Origin: Novosphingobium sp. SG751A
GTDB lineage: Bacteria; Pseudomonadota; Alphaproteobacteria; Sphingomonadales; Sphingomonadaceae
Assembly (NCBI RefSeq): GCF_013149295.1
Contig: NZ_JABGCB010000002.1
Coordinates: forward strand, 186,001 to 250,000
Length of the DNA: 64,000 nucleotides
Direction of reading: 5' to 3'
The notes beneath the pieces were generated by a model. The model worked only from the letters and a program-made list of their open reading frames with translations. It was not told the DNA's origin and did no database searches. The position numbers and the translations under genes were made by a program. Position 1 is the first letter of the stretch. The number at the start of each line of letters is the position of its first letter. Of this stretch, positions 36,606-46,119 are shown piece after piece.

Positions 36606-38960
36606 ATGGTTTTGCAAACAAGCGTTTCCCCCGAGGCGATCGGGCAATTGCGCCAGTCGGGGCAGTTTGACGCGGCGTGGTATGCCAACCGTTATGCCGA
36701 CGTGGCGATGTCGGGCATAGATCCGGCGCAACATTACCTTTGGATCGGGCGACGGCTGGGGCGCCGGTCGGGTCCGGACAGCGGGCTGGCCGATACGGCG
36801 GCATCGGTGCCTGCGCAGGCGCGGGCCAAGGGCGAACCGGGGTGGAACGATCTGCCGGTGCATCCGGACCGGCCCAACCGATGGGTGCATAATACCGCCG
36901 CCATCGCCCGCAACCGGGCACAGGCGCTGGCGCCGCTGACGCGTAGCTTTAACCCGGAATCGATGAACATCCATTGGATCATCCCCGATTTCGGCCCCGG
37001 CGGCGGCGGGCATATGTCGATCTTTCGCATGGTCCGCTATCTGGAAAGTTTCGGCCATCGCCAGACGATCTGGATCCAGAACCCCACCGTGCATCACGAT
37101 GAGCGACAGGCGTGGGAACATATCCGCGCATGGTATCAGCTCATTGACCGCGTGATCGTGCGCTTCCTGCCCGAAGAGGTGGAGGGGATTTCGGGCGATC
37201 TGGTGATCGCCACCGATATGTGGACGACCTTTCCCGCCGCGCAGATGACGCTGATGAAGGAGCGTTTCTATCTGGTGCAGGATTATGAGGCTCTGTTTCA
37301 CACGCATGGCACGTTCACCTATGTGGCGGACATGACCTATCGCATGGGGTTCAAGGCGGTCTGCGCCGGGGCCTGGCTGAAGTCGATCTGCGAGGAGCGG
37401 TATGGGCTTTGGACGCGGGCCTGGGAACTGGCCTATGATCCCATGTATTATTATCGCGGCGAAAAGATTGAGCATGACCCGCCGCGCATCGCCTTTTACG
37501 CCCGCGCCTCCACGCCGCGCCGCGCGGTCGAACTGGGGCGCGAGGCGCTGTTGATCCTGCATGACCGGGGGGTGCGTTTCCGGGTCGATCTGTTCGGTCA
37601 GGATGATTTGGGCGGCGCGCTGCCCTATGAGCATGTCAACCATGGGTTGCTCAGCCCCGCGCAATTGGGCGATCTTTATCGTTCGACCGACATCGGCATG
37701 GTCTTTTCGGCCAGCAATTATTCGCTGATCCCGATGGAAATGATGGCCTGCGGCCTGCCGGTGGTCGAGCTGGACGCGGAAAGTACGCGCGCTGTGTTTC
37801 CCGAAGGATCGGTCGCCTTTGCCCCGCCAACGCCCCATGGCATGGCCGACGTGTTGCGGCGCCTGATCGAAAGCGCGGCGGAGCGGGAGAGGTTGCGGGC
37901 AGGCGGCGCGGCTTTTGTCGCGGGGCTGAGCTGGGAAAAGAGCGCAAGGGCGCTGGAGGGGGCGCTGATCGAGGGGCTGAGTCAGAACAATGAGCCGGTG
38001 ACCCCGCGCGCGCTGTTTTCTACGCGCGACTATGCCCACAAGGCGGCGGTTATCATCCCGACGTGGAATGGCGGTGATCTTTTTCGCGGCGTGTTGCAGG
38101 CGCTGGTGACGCAGCAGACCGACTGGGCCTTTGACGTGATGGTTGTGGACAGCGGATCGAGCGACAACACGCTGGAGATCATCCGCGAATTCAGCCACCG
38201 GGGCGTGCGGCTGCATCAGATCCCCAATGCCGAGTTTTCGCATGGGCGCACACGCAATCTGGCGATTTCGATGACCGATGCCGAATTCGTCGCAGTGCTG
38301 ACGCAGGATGCCACGCCCGCCACGCCACATTGGCTGGCCAATATGATCAGCGCTTTTGACAAAGGGGACCAGGTCGCGGGCGTGTTTGGCGGCCATCTGG
38401 CCTATGCCGATGCCACGAGCTTTGTCCGCAATGGGCAGGAGGGGCATTTCGCCCATCTGGGCGCGATGCCCCATGTTGCGCAATGGAGCGTGACCCCGCC
38501 GAGCATGGAATGGGGCGGGATCAACTGGCAGCAATGGCTGCATTATTTTTCGGACAACAATGCGGCCCTGCGCCGCTGCGTCTGGGACAAGATTCCCTAT
38601 CCCGACATTCCATGGGGCGAGGATCAGGTCTGGGCGTGGGAGGTGATCAAGCAGGGCTATCAGAAGGCCTATGCGCCGGACGCCTTTGTCACCCATTCGC
38701 ACAATTTGAGCGAGGCGGCGCAGGATAAAGTCTCGCGGATCGAGGGGGATTACTGGCTGCGCTATTTCAACTATCGCTTTGAAAAACATCCTGAAGGCGT
38801 GAAGGCCAGCGTGGATTATCTGAACACGCGCGATGCGGCCGTTGCGGGCGTGGCGCCCGATGTGCTGGCCCATCAGCAGGTGCTGAACCGCGCCGCCGTG
38901 TGCGGGCGCTATCGCGGGCAATTCGATCTGGTCGAACAATGGCGGGCCAAATGGTCCTGA
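36606..38960 (+). CDS. Two-domain glycosyltransferase (WsaF-like GT plus GT2)
   Basis: A protein of 784 residues with three parts. First, a short FDAAWYANRYADVAMSGIDP module like the end of the preceding protein. Second, a GT-B domain from about 115 to 460 (IHWIIPDFGPGGGGHMSIFR, DLVIATDMWTTFPAAQM, MVFSASNYSLIPMEMMACGL) of the WsaF rhamnosyltransferase type. Third, a GT2 GT-A domain from about 475 (AAVIIPTWNGGDLFRGVLQA, VVDSGSSDNT, FVAVLTQDATP, SDNNAALRR, WGEDQVWAWE) of the rhamnosyltransferase-like kind. It could add two sugars in succession to the repeat unit. Only five bases separate it from the upstream gene. Donor sugars are not certain; rhamnose is suggested by family. Confidence 0.8.
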   Translation: MVLQTSVSPEAIGQLRQSGQFDAAWYANRYADVAMSGIDPAQHYLWIGRRLGRRSGPDSGLADTAASVPAQARAKGEPGWNDLPVHPDRPNRWVHNTAAIARNRAQALAPLTRSFNPESMNIHWIIPDFGPGGGGHMSIFRMVRYLESFGHRQTIWIQNPTVHHDERQAWEHIRAWYQLIDRVIVRFLPEEVEGISGDLVIATDMWTTFPAAQMTLMKERFYLVQDYEALFHTHGTFTYVADMTYRMGFKAVCAGAWLKSICEERYGLWTRAWELAYDPMYYYRGEKIEHDPPRIAFYARASTPRRAVELGREALLILHDRGVRFRVDLFGQDDLGGALPYEHVNHGLLSPAQLGDLYRSTDIGMVFSASNYSLIPMEMMACGLPVVELDAESTRAVFPEGSVAFAPPTPHGMADVLRRLIESAAERERLRAGGAAFVAGLSWEKSARALEGALIEGLSQNNEPVTPRALFSTRDYAHKAAVIIPTWNGGDLFRGVLQALVTQQTDWAFDVMVVDSGSSDNTLEIIREFSHRGVRLHQIPNAEFSHGRTRNLAISMTDAEFVAVLTQDATPATPHWLANMISAFDKGDQVAGVFGGHLAYADATSFVRNGQEGHFAHLGAMPHVAQWSVTPPSMEWGGINWQQWLHYFSDNNAALRRCVWDKIPYPDIPWGEDQVWAWEVIKQGYQKAYAPDAFVTHSHNLSEAAQDKVSRIEGDYWLRYFNYRFEKHPEGVKASVDYLNTRDAAVAGVAPDVLAHQQVLNRAAVCGRYRGQFDLVEQWRAKWS

Positions 38961-38979
38961 TTACGGCGGGAGAGGTGCT

Positions 38980-40098
38980 ATGAAAATCCTGTCGATTCAA
39001 TGGCTTTGGCGGCAGCGCTGGATCGCGGCGATGGTGGTTTTGCCCACGCTGGCCACGGCGGCCTATGAGGGGCTGTTTGCCTCGGACATCTATGTTTCGG
39101 AAAGCCGGTTCGTCATCAAGGCACCGGCGCAGAAATCGGCGCAGGTCTCTACGCTGGCCAATCTGATTCAAACCACCGGCCTATCGGGGGGGCAGGAACA
39201 GGCCAATGAGGTGATCGACTATATACGCTCGCGCTCGGCGCTGGCGGCGGTGAACCGGGGCGGGGCGGTGGCGGCGATGTTTGGTCGGGCGGGGGTGGAT
39301 GCGCTGGCGCGCTATCCAGGCGTGCTGGCCCGTCCGGGGCGGGAGCATTTGTTCCGCTATTACAGCGCGATGATCAATGTGGCGATGAACCATGAGACCG
39401 GGCTGGTAGTGTTGAAGGTCAAGGCGTTTGATCCCGGCGATGCCCAGCGTCTCAACCAGCAATTGCTGGGGTTGAGCGAGGATCTGGTTAATGTCCTGAA
39501 CGCTCGGGCCGAGGGAAAACAGGTGGCCGAGGCCGAGCGCCGGGTGGCCGCCGCCGAGATACGGGTGCAAAAGGCGCGCGCAGCGCTGGGCGTCTATCGC
39601 AACAACGAGGCCTTGATCGACCCGGCGCGTCAGGCGCAAGGCGCGCTCGAGGTGGCCAACCGGCTGGTGTCCGAACAAGCCGCCGCGCAGGCACAACTGG
39701 ACCAGATCCGCGAGGCCACGCCGCGCAATCCGATGATCCCCGCGCTTCAGGAAAAGATCGCTGCGATGGGCCGCGCGGTTGCCGGACAGAATGGCCGGGT
39801 GATGGGCCCGCCCGGCGCGATTGCCTCGAAAATGGCGGGCTATGAACGGCTGGCGCAGGAGCAGGAATTTGCCGCGCAAAACCTCAATGTCGCCAATGCC
39901 GCGCTGGAACAGGCGCGGGTGGAAACGCTGCGCCAGCAATATTATCTTGAACGCGTGGTCGATCCCGCGCTGCCCGATGAACCGGCGCTGCCGCATCGGA
40001 TCAAGATCGTGCTGACGGTGCTGGGCGCCTCGCTATGTCTCTATTTTGTGGCGTGGATGTTCATCGTGGGCATCCTTGAACATGCGCCGGAGGACTGA
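38980..40098 (+). CDS. kpsE: Capsule export inner-membrane/periplasmic protein KpsE
   Basis: A protein of 372 residues of the polysaccharide co-polymerase type used with ABC-dependent capsule export (KpsE/BexC/CtrB). There is one membrane helix near each end (WIAAMVVLPTLATAAYEGLF; IVLTVLGASLCLYFVAWMFI) and a long periplasmic helical region between. The first periplasmic part has YVSESRFVIKAP, typical of the family. The distal part is coiled-coil-like (AEAERRVAAAEIRVQKARAA). It links the KpsMT transporter to the outer-membrane KpsD channel. GGAGAGG precedes the ATG. Confidence 0.92.
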   Translation: MKILSIQWLWRQRWIAAMVVLPTLATAAYEGLFASDIYVSESRFVIKAPAQKSAQVSTLANLIQTTGLSGGQEQANEVIDYIRSRSALAAVNRGGAVAAMFGRAGVDALARYPGVLARPGREHLFRYYSAMINVAMNHETGLVVLKVKAFDPGDAQRLNQQLLGLSEDLVNVLNARAEGKQVAEAERRVAAAEIRVQKARAALGVYRNNEALIDPARQAQGALEVANRLVSEQAAAQAQLDQIREATPRNPMIPALQEKIAAMGRAVAGQNGRVMGPPGAIASKMAGYERLAQEQEFAAQNLNVANAALEQARVETLRQQYYLERVVDPALPDEPALPHRIKIVLTVLGASLCLYFVAWMFIVGILEHAPED

Positions 40099-40100
40099 CC

Positions 40101-40883
40101 ATGGCGGCACTTCATCAGGGCTGGGCTATCCAGACGCGGGTGATACAGGCGCTGATCATCCGCGAATTGACCACGCGCTTCGGGCGGGAAAATATCGGCT
40201 TCCTCTGGGTGATGGCCGAGCCTTTGCTTTTTGCGGTGCTGGTGGGCCTGCTCTGGCGCTTTGAAAAGGGGCCGCAGGAGCATGGGGTCTCCATCATCGC
40301 CTTTGTCGCCACAGGCTATCTGCCCTTGGTGATGTTTCGCAGCACCGTGCTGCGCGCGATGGGCAGTTTCGCGGCCAATTCCAGCCTGATGTATCACCGA
40401 CAGGTCAAGATCCTCGACCTGATCCTCGTGCGCTTTTTCGTTGAGATGATCGGGCATATGATGGCCTATCTGTTCATCGGTACGGTACTGTATGCGCTGG
40501 ATGAATTTCCGTGGCCGCACGATCTTGGCTATCTGCTGCTCGGCTGGTCCTATTATGCGCTCTTCACGCTGACGCTGGCCACGATTGTCGCGCCTTTGTC
40601 CGAAATGTCCGAGGTGCTGGAAAAGGTCATGCCGGTTACGACCTATCTGATGGTGCCCTTTTCCGGCGCCTTTTTCATGGCCGATTGGCTGGCCCCCAAT
40701 ATCAAGGCGGCGGTGCTGTGGTCGCCGCCGGTTCATGCGATGGAGATGATGCGCTATGGCGTGTTCGGCGATGCGGTCTATCCTCATTTCAGCCTGACCT
40801 ATACGCCGGCATGGTGTTTGCCTGTGCTGATGGTGGGGCTGATGCTGTGCCGGCATGTGCGCCGGGTGATGGTGGTCGAATGA
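40101..40883 (+). CDS. kpsM: Capsule ABC transporter permease KpsM
   Basis: An ABC-2 type permease of 260 residues with six membrane helices, matching KpsM/BexB/CtrC: LIIRELTTRFGRENIGFLWV, YLPLVMFRSTVLRAMG, MVPFSGAFFMADWLAP, SPPVHAMEMMRYGVFG. It moves the lipid-linked capsule chain across the inner membrane with KpsT. GGAGGA precedes the ATG by a few bases. It starts 2 bp after kpsE and overlaps kpsT by 4 bp. Confidence 0.95.
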   Translation: MAALHQGWAIQTRVIQALIIRELTTRFGRENIGFLWVMAEPLLFAVLVGLLWRFEKGPQEHGVSIIAFVATGYLPLVMFRSTVLRAMGSFAANSSLMYHRQVKILDLILVRFFVEMIGHMMAYLFIGTVLYALDEFPWPHDLGYLLLGWSYYALFTLTLATIVAPLSEMSEVLEKVMPVTTYLMVPFSGAFFMADWLAPNIKAAVLWSPPVHAMEMMRYGVFGDAVYPHFSLTYTPAWCLPVLMVGLMLCRHVRRVMVVE

Positions 40884-41527
40884 TCCGCTGTTCGGGCCTC
40901 GTCAAATCCTATCCGGCCGGGCATGGGCGCAAACTCGTGCTGGGCGGAGTGGATTTGACCATCGGGCGGGGGCAAAAGCTGGGCGTGCTGGGGCGCAATG
41001 GCGCGGGCAAGACCACGCTGATCAAGATGATCGGGGGCGTGGAAATGCCCACCGCCGGGCGGATCGAGCGCAAGATGACCGTATCATGGCCGCTGGGCTT
41101 TGGCGGTGGGTTTCAGGGCAGCCTGACCGGCTATGACAATGCCCGCTTCATCGCGCGCATCTATGGCCGCGACTATCGTGAAATTCAGGATTTTCTTGAG
41201 GATTTTACCGAGCTTGGGCGGCAATTGGCGATGCCGGTCAAAACCTATTCCTCCGGGATGCGCGCGCGTCTGGCCTTTGCGCTCAGTCTGGCCATCGAAT
41301 TTGACTGCTATCTGATCGACGAGGTCATCATGGTGGGCGATCAGAATTTCCAGCGCAAATGCCATGAGGAAATCTTCGTCAAACGGCGCGACCGCGCGCT
41401 GATCCTGGCCTCGCACAGTGTCGAGACGATCCGGCAATATTGCGACATGGCTTTGCTGATCGACCGGGGATCGGCCAGCGTCAAAGGCGATATTGAAGAG
41501 GCCATCGCGCTTTATTCCAATTTGTAA
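40880..41527 (+). CDS. kpsT: Capsule ABC transporter ATPase KpsT
   Basis: An ATPase of 215 residues: Walker A GRNGAGKTT (38-46), signature YSSGMRARLAFALSLAIEF, Walker B YLIDEVIMVGD and H-loop ASHSVETIRQYCD. The IEFDCYLIDEV pattern and short length are typical of KpsT/BexA/CtrD, the ATPase that powers capsule export. ATGA overlap with the kpsM stop fixes the start. Confidence 0.95.
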   Translation: MIRCSGLVKSYPAGHGRKLVLGGVDLTIGRGQKLGVLGRNGAGKTTLIKMIGGVEMPTAGRIERKMTVSWPLGFGGGFQGSLTGYDNARFIARIYGRDYREIQDFLEDFTELGRQLAMPVKTYSSGMRARLAFALSLAIEFDCYLIDEVIMVGDQNFQRKCHEEIFVKRRDRALILASHSVETIRQYCDMALLIDRGSASVKGDIEEAIALYSNL

Positions 41528-41538
41528 GCGAGGTTATC

Positions 41539-42285
41539 ATGGAATTTTACCAAGAGATCAAAGCCCGGATCAACCGCAGCAATGTGATGGACATGGTCCC
41601 GCAATTGCGCGGCCTGACGCTGGGCGAGCGCGAATTGCTGGCGCGCCAGACGGGCACGCGGGTGGTCTATCTGGGCGAGGAAGTGGACAAGGTGCGCAAG
41701 GCCGAGGAGGAGGCTGCCCTGCGCGCGCGACCAGTCGGATTTGAACCGGCCGCGCTTAATGGCATCAATGTCGGCTGCGGCAATCGCCTGATTACGCCCC
41801 ATCTGACCCCGGTGGATATTGCGCGCGATGCGGTCGATGGCGGCCATGCCATGGCCAGCCAGAACGCATGGCTGGCCAGCCCTGACAATCTGCCCTTTCG
41901 GGCCGGAACGGTCGATTATATCGTCGCGCTGCATGTGCTGGAACATATCCACGATCCGGTGGCGACGATCCGCTACTGGCTGGATCTGCTGCGTCCGGGC
42001 GGGGGGATCGGGCTGGTGCTGCCGGACTGGCGTTATCAATGGGATGCGCGCAATGATGTCAGCCTCTACGGCCACAAATGGAATTCATGCCCCGATGTGA
42101 TGCTGGGGGCCTATCATCGCCATCTGGCCGGGATCTGCATATTGGAGGCGCTGGCCACGATCCCCTATAAGGGCAGCTTTGATGTGGTCCTGCGTAAACC
42201 GGGCCATTTCCAGCCTTTCTCGCTGGACCATGTGCCGCCGCCCGCGCGCCGCGATCACGATCCGACGGGGATGGCTATCTTATAG
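41539..42285 (+). CDS. SAM-dependent methyltransferase (type 11), capsule cluster
   Basis: A protein of 248 residues. INVGCGNRLITPHLTPVDIA is motif I with an unusual gap, followed by LPFRAGTVDYIVALHVLEHI and PVATIRYWLDLLRPGGGIGL, the methyltransferase 11 pattern. It may methylate a terminal sugar as a chain-length or end signal, as in other ABC-dependent polysaccharides; this is inference. An N-terminal helical stretch of about 70 residues is not recognised. The ATG follows GCGAGG, 11 bp after kpsT. It ends in a convergent overlap with the leftward GT gene. Confidence 0.75.
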   Translation: MEFYQEIKARINRSNVMDMVPQLRGLTLGERELLARQTGTRVVYLGEEVDKVRKAEEEAALRARPVGFEPAALNGINVGCGNRLITPHLTPVDIARDAVDGGHAMASQNAWLASPDNLPFRAGTVDYIVALHVLEHIHDPVATIRYWLDLLRPGGGIGLVLPDWRYQWDARNDVSLYGHKWNSCPDVMLGAYHRHLAGICILEALATIPYKGSFDVVLRKPGHFQPFSLDHVPPPARRDHDPTGMAIL

Positions 42286-44049
42286 CGCGATGCGATAAGT
42301 TTCCGAGGTCGGGTCCAGCGCGGGGTGGTGCAGCGGGTCGACATAGGTTGCCGTGCCCCAGCGCTCCTGCAACAGCGCCAGCTCGCGCCGATAGCGTTCG
42401 ACCTGCGTGGCATGGGTGTCGCGCGCGCGGCTCTTGCTTTCATGATGGACCAGCACCGCGCGCGGCTCGTACATATTGTAATAGCCCGCAGCTTGCAGCT
42501 TCATGCACAGATCGACATCGTTGAAAGCCACCGCAAAGCCGGATTCGTCCAGCCCGCCCACCGACCGGAACAGCGCCTTGCTGACCAGCATACAGGCCCC
42601 CGTCACCGCCGATACGCGATGGGGCACATGGGCGCGGGCGAAATAGCCCGGATCGCCATTGCGCTGAAACCTATGCGCATGGCCCGCCGCCTGACCCAGC
42701 CCGATCACCACGCCGGCATGCTGGATCGTGCCATCGGGATAGAGCAATTTGGCCCCTACCGCCCCGACGCCGCGCCGCACCACCTGACGCACCATCGTCG
42801 AGAGCCAGTTTTCATCCATGATCTCAATATCATTATTGAGCAGGCACAGATATTCGCCCCGCGCTTCGCGCGCGCCCAGATTGTTGAGCGCCGACCAGTT
42901 GAAAGGCACGTCATGCCGGATCACGCGCACCCGCGGATTGCCCGAAACGCGCGCGAAATAGTCCAGCGTCTCGGCCTCGACGCTGCCATTGTCGATGATC
43001 AGGATTTCGATATTGCGATACCGCGTGCCATTCAGAACCCCGGTCACGCATTTGCGCAAAAACTGGACCTGATCACGGGTGGGAATGATAATCGAGATCA
43101 GCGGTTGCATTTCGGGCATCGGCCAGTCGATCGCCACGGTGCCATGCGCGCCGATCCGCGTCGATGCGCCCAGCGGCGCGACATGGTGGGCCACCGCCGC
43201 CGCCCGCGCAGCCAGCGCATCGGGGTCATGCGCGTCCACCGCCTGGCGATGGGCGATCACGCGGGGCACATGGACAACCTCTGCCTGGGCGGTGATGTTG
43301 ATCAGCATCGCATAAAGCCCCGCCGCCGAGAGCGCGGGATGGATCGGCGGCGTCGCCAGCGCATCTTCACGCCGGACCAGACAGGCCGTTGACAGGTAAT
43401 CATGCGCCAGAAACAGGTCCGGGTTCCATCGCGGTTTGAACCATGGATGGCTGCGCAGACCCTTGCGGTTGATGCGGTCCTCGTCGCCATAGAGCACACC
43501 GGCTTCGGGATTGGCCACCACCGCCTTGGCCAGATGGTAAAGCGCATCGGGCGCCAGCAGCGTATCGGCGCCCAGCGGCAGAACATAGTCGCCGGTCGCG
43601 CCTTCTATGCCCTGCATCAGCGCTTTGGCCGGATTGTCGGTACGCCCGGGCACCAGCGTCAGGCGCGGCACCACCGGGGTGCGGGTGGGCATCGCCTCGC
43701 GCGATTGGGCCAGCACCATTTCCCATTCGCCATAGGTCTGCGCCTCAAGCGCGGCGATGCGGCGTTCGACATCGGCGGTGGTTTCGCCCGGCGCGTGATA
43801 GACCAGCACCGAAATACGCGGCCGCACCGGCCATTCGGGCCAGTCCAGCGCGGCCTTGGCCAGCATTTCAGGGCGCCGTTCGACCAGAGCGATCCAGTCG
43901 CGATAGGCATTGGGGCCCTGTTCCAGACAGGCGCGCAGCCGATTTCGGGCGCGCGCTTTCTTACCCGTCAGGCGCCAATAAAGCGCCTCTGCGGCAAGTT
44001 TGGGCCGGCGCAGGGCCGTATAAAACAAGATTTTGTAAAAATTCACCAT
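42280..44049 (-). CDS. Glycosyltransferase family 2 with two GT-A-like domains
   Basis: A protein of 589 residues. The N-terminal part (YKILFYTALRRPKLAAEALY, then ISVLVYHAPGETTADVERRI, GDYVLPLGADTLLAPDALY and VLYGDEDRI) is a GT2-like domain in which the usual DxD is weak. The C-terminal part is a full GT2 domain (ISIIIPTRDQVQFLRKCVTG, ILIIDNGSVEAETLDYF, YLCLLNNDIEIM, AVTGACMLVSKALFRSVGGL, FNDVDLCMKL). This layout matches O-antigen/capsule GTs of the GT2 type. The ATG at 44049 overlaps the upstream gene's stop by 7 bp. Third gene of the leftward set starting with the KpsC half. Confidence 0.85.
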   Translation of the reverse strand: MVNFYKILFYTALRRPKLAAEALYWRLTGKKARARNRLRACLEQGPNAYRDWIALVERRPEMLAKAALDWPEWPVRPRISVLVYHAPGETTADVERRIAALEAQTYGEWEMVLAQSREAMPTRTPVVPRLTLVPGRTDNPAKALMQGIEGATGDYVLPLGADTLLAPDALYHLAKAVVANPEAGVLYGDEDRINRKGLRSHPWFKPRWNPDLFLAHDYLSTACLVRREDALATPPIHPALSAAGLYAMLINITAQAEVVHVPRVIAHRQAVDAHDPDALAARAAAVAHHVAPLGASTRIGAHGTVAIDWPMPEMQPLISIIIPTRDQVQFLRKCVTGVLNGTRYRNIEILIIDNGSVEAETLDYFARVSGNPRVRVIRHDVPFNWSALNNLGAREARGEYLCLLNNDIEIMDENWLSTMVRQVVRRGVGAVGAKLLYPDGTIQHAGVVIGLGQAAGHAHRFQRNGDPGYFARAHVPHRVSAVTGACMLVSKALFRSVGGLDESGFAVAFNDVDLCMKLQAAGYYNMYEPRAVLVHHESKSRARDTHATQVERYRRELALLQERWGTATYVDPLHHPALDPTSETYRIAL

Positions 44050-45026
44050 TGCTCGATGGGTAAAATCCTTTGCCACATCTCTTGTTGCACTGCAAAACGT
44101 TGGACGCAAGGCAGGCTTTTGCTAAAACTCTGTGCTATCCATTGCAATTCATAGCGCCGATGGATGCATTGGGTGATCGTTTCACCCCATTCCTCTGGCC
44201 GGTCGGGCGCCATTAACGCGCCCTCGTGCCCTTGCGCGGGGGGCCAGCCCTGCGGATAGAGCCCCGCCGCGCCCATGATCGCATGTTCGGTCAGTTTGCT
44301 GGCCGAGCGCGCGCGGTCAAACGCGGTCTGCGTCAGAGGGTAAAGCGCCAGGTGGAACCGGTTGCGCGCCATCCAGCGTTGATATTCGGGCCATGTCATC
44401 GGTTCGATCCTACGGGCGCGGCTGTGGCGCTCCAGCCCTTGATCGATGGTGCGAGGCGAAAAATAGGTGAAACGCAGATTCTGATGCCGGTCGAGCAGAT
44501 CGCGCATGATCGGCGCGATGGCGGCCAGAGCGCCGCGATGGCTGCCGCTGCCCAGTTGCACGACCTGTAAAGGCGCGCCGCGCGCCAGCGGGGCAAAATG
44601 CGCGCCATCGGCCAAGGGTTGCCGCCACGCCGGATCAATCCGCATGATCGGCCCGGCGCGATTCCGAGCCAGCCTTTGCGCCAGCACTTCCGAGGCGGCC
44701 AGCACAATATCGGCCCGCGCCAGCAGATCGCGGTGAAACGCCTGCTGGAACCAGGCCAGCCGCGCCCGATAGGTATCCGGCAAAAGCGGGCAGACCGCCC
44801 CCGCCGCCACATCATCGTCGATCACATAGACCATCGGCCCGCGCCAGTTCAGCGCCATGCGCATCACCTTCGGCCTGTCCTGTCGAATCAGCACGAAGGC
44901 ATCGCCCGCGATAAAGGCATTGGCCCCTGCCGCCCGGATCGGCCTCTTGCCCCATCCTAAACATGGGCGCACCCATGGCGCCATGGCATTGCGAAAATAG
45001 AGGTCGGTGGAGGGCAGGCGGTTCAT
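44043..45026 (-). CDS. Probable glycosyltransferase of the capsule cluster, unassigned family
   Basis: A protein of 327 residues. VYVIDDDVAAG, ARADIVLAASEVLAQRL, LQVVQLGSGSHRGALAAIAP, LRFTYFS and the C-terminal FHLALYPL...RARSASKLTEHAIMGA look like a GT-B glycosyltransferase with the donor-side helix at the end. I cannot name a CAZy family. It overlaps its neighbours on both sides (4 bp with the KpsC half, 7 bp with the GT2 gene), so the three are one translation-coupled set. Confidence 0.6.
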   Translation of the reverse strand: MNRLPSTDLYFRNAMAPWVRPCLGWGKRPIRAAGANAFIAGDAFVLIRQDRPKVMRMALNWRGPMVYVIDDDVAAGAVCPLLPDTYRARLAWFQQAFHRDLLARADIVLAASEVLAQRLARNRAGPIMRIDPAWRQPLADGAHFAPLARGAPLQVVQLGSGSHRGALAAIAPIMRDLLDRHQNLRFTYFSPRTIDQGLERHSRARRIEPMTWPEYQRWMARNRFHLALYPLTQTAFDRARSASKLTEHAIMGAAGLYPQGWPPAQGHEGALMAPDRPEEWGETITQCIHRRYELQWIAQSFSKSLPCVQRFAVQQEMWQRILPIEQW

Positions 45027-45940
45027 GCGCCAAGCCAGCGGGCGCGCTGTTGGCAGGCATGGGCAATCGCGCGCTCCACCGGCCAGATCGCCCCGCCCTG
45101 CGGATCGACATAGCGCGCCGCCTCAACCATCGCGGCATGGACCAGATCCTCGATGCCTGCTGCGCGCCGCCGCGCCGGGGCGGCCATGGCGTCCTGCGTC
45201 AGGCCCCATCCGGCATAAAAGGGCATGCCGAAACAATGGACCGCCCGCCCGTGCATCAACGCTTCAAACCCGATCAGCGAGGTGACCGTATAGACCGCCG
45301 AAGCCCCCCGGATCAGGCGCACCGGATGGCATCCATCGTCGATCACCCGGATGCGTGGATGATCGAGCGCATCCGTCGGGATCCAGCCCGCCTTTCCATG
45401 GGTGCGTACATCGGGATGCACCTTGACCAGCACGTCATGGCCGGGCCAGTCTTGCAGCGCGGCGCGCAGCATGGCGGCAAAATCCGCGCCTTGGCCCAGC
45501 CCCATCGCCACCGACAGATCGCCATGGCATTGGTCGGCCACCAGAACATAGCGTTCGGGCAGGGGCCCGGCATAGTCGCGCGCATGGTTGTATTTCGACA
45601 GGCCGCTGTTCCGCCAAAGCGCGATCAGCGCGCGCGCGCGCGGGGCCTGATCCGGGGTTGCCCCCCGCGCGGTGGCGATCTCGATCCGGCTTGGGCGCGA
45701 GGCATCGTAGTAACAGCCAAGATCATCGACGATCAGCGAGAGCGGCGGATCATTGCGCGCCACCGAGCGTAGAAACCCATCCTCCAGCAGCGCAAAGGGC
45801 AGCCGCAACAGCCGCGCCGCCATTTCCGCCCGCCGTCCCGAAGGCTTGCGCCCCCAGCCGACCAGCGCTCGACCATGATCGGCCAGAAAGGCGTCGAAAT
45901 GGGAAATGCGGCCAATCGCGCGATTGGTGGGGATGGCCAT
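45023..45940 (-). CDS. KpsC-like beta-Kdo transferase, N-terminal-module type
   Basis: A protein of 305 residues that corresponds to one of the two modules of the capsule linker enzyme KpsC (normally about 670 residues). Key segments are LVGWGRKPSGRRAE, LPFALLEDGFLRSVARNDPP, LSLIVDDLGCYYDASRPSR, YVLVADQCHGDLSVAMGLGQ, DVLVKVHPDVRTHGKAG and GFEALMHGRAVHCFGMPFYA, then GWGLTQD. KpsC adds beta-Kdo residues to the lipid anchor. The second module is a separate gene at 53888. The ATG at 45940 has CCGGAG upstream; a longer in-frame reading back to 46078 lacks family similarity. It leads the leftward set of three coupled genes. Confidence 0.82.
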   Translation of the reverse strand: MAIPTNRAIGRISHFDAFLADHGRALVGWGRKPSGRRAEMAARLLRLPFALLEDGFLRSVARNDPPLSLIVDDLGCYYDASRPSRIEIATARGATPDQAPRARALIALWRNSGLSKYNHARDYAGPLPERYVLVADQCHGDLSVAMGLGQGADFAAMLRAALQDWPGHDVLVKVHPDVRTHGKAGWIPTDALDHPRIRVIDDGCHPVRLIRGASAVYTVTSLIGFEALMHGRAVHCFGMPFYAGWGLTQDAMAAPARRRAAGIEDLVHAAMVEAARYVDPQGGAIWPVERAIAHACQQRARWLGA

Positions 45941-46119
45941 AGGCTCCGGCTTTTCGTTTTCAGATGGGCGTTGATTATCCCCGCTCTGCCGCCTTGAGTA
46001 TCGCGGATGCATCCGTATTGCGCCGTAATCTGGAGCCAACTGTTCGTGCGGAGGGGGCCGGGCCGGTGATATGCGCAAAAGAGCGGGGCAAGGGGCCGCG
46101 CGCGGGATCTGAGGTCGGC

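Noticed and set aside
36558..38939. Long open frame on the minus strand opposite the two-domain glycosyltransferase
   Set aside because: His/Arg/Pro-rich shadow; the plus-strand protein has clear GT motifs throughout.
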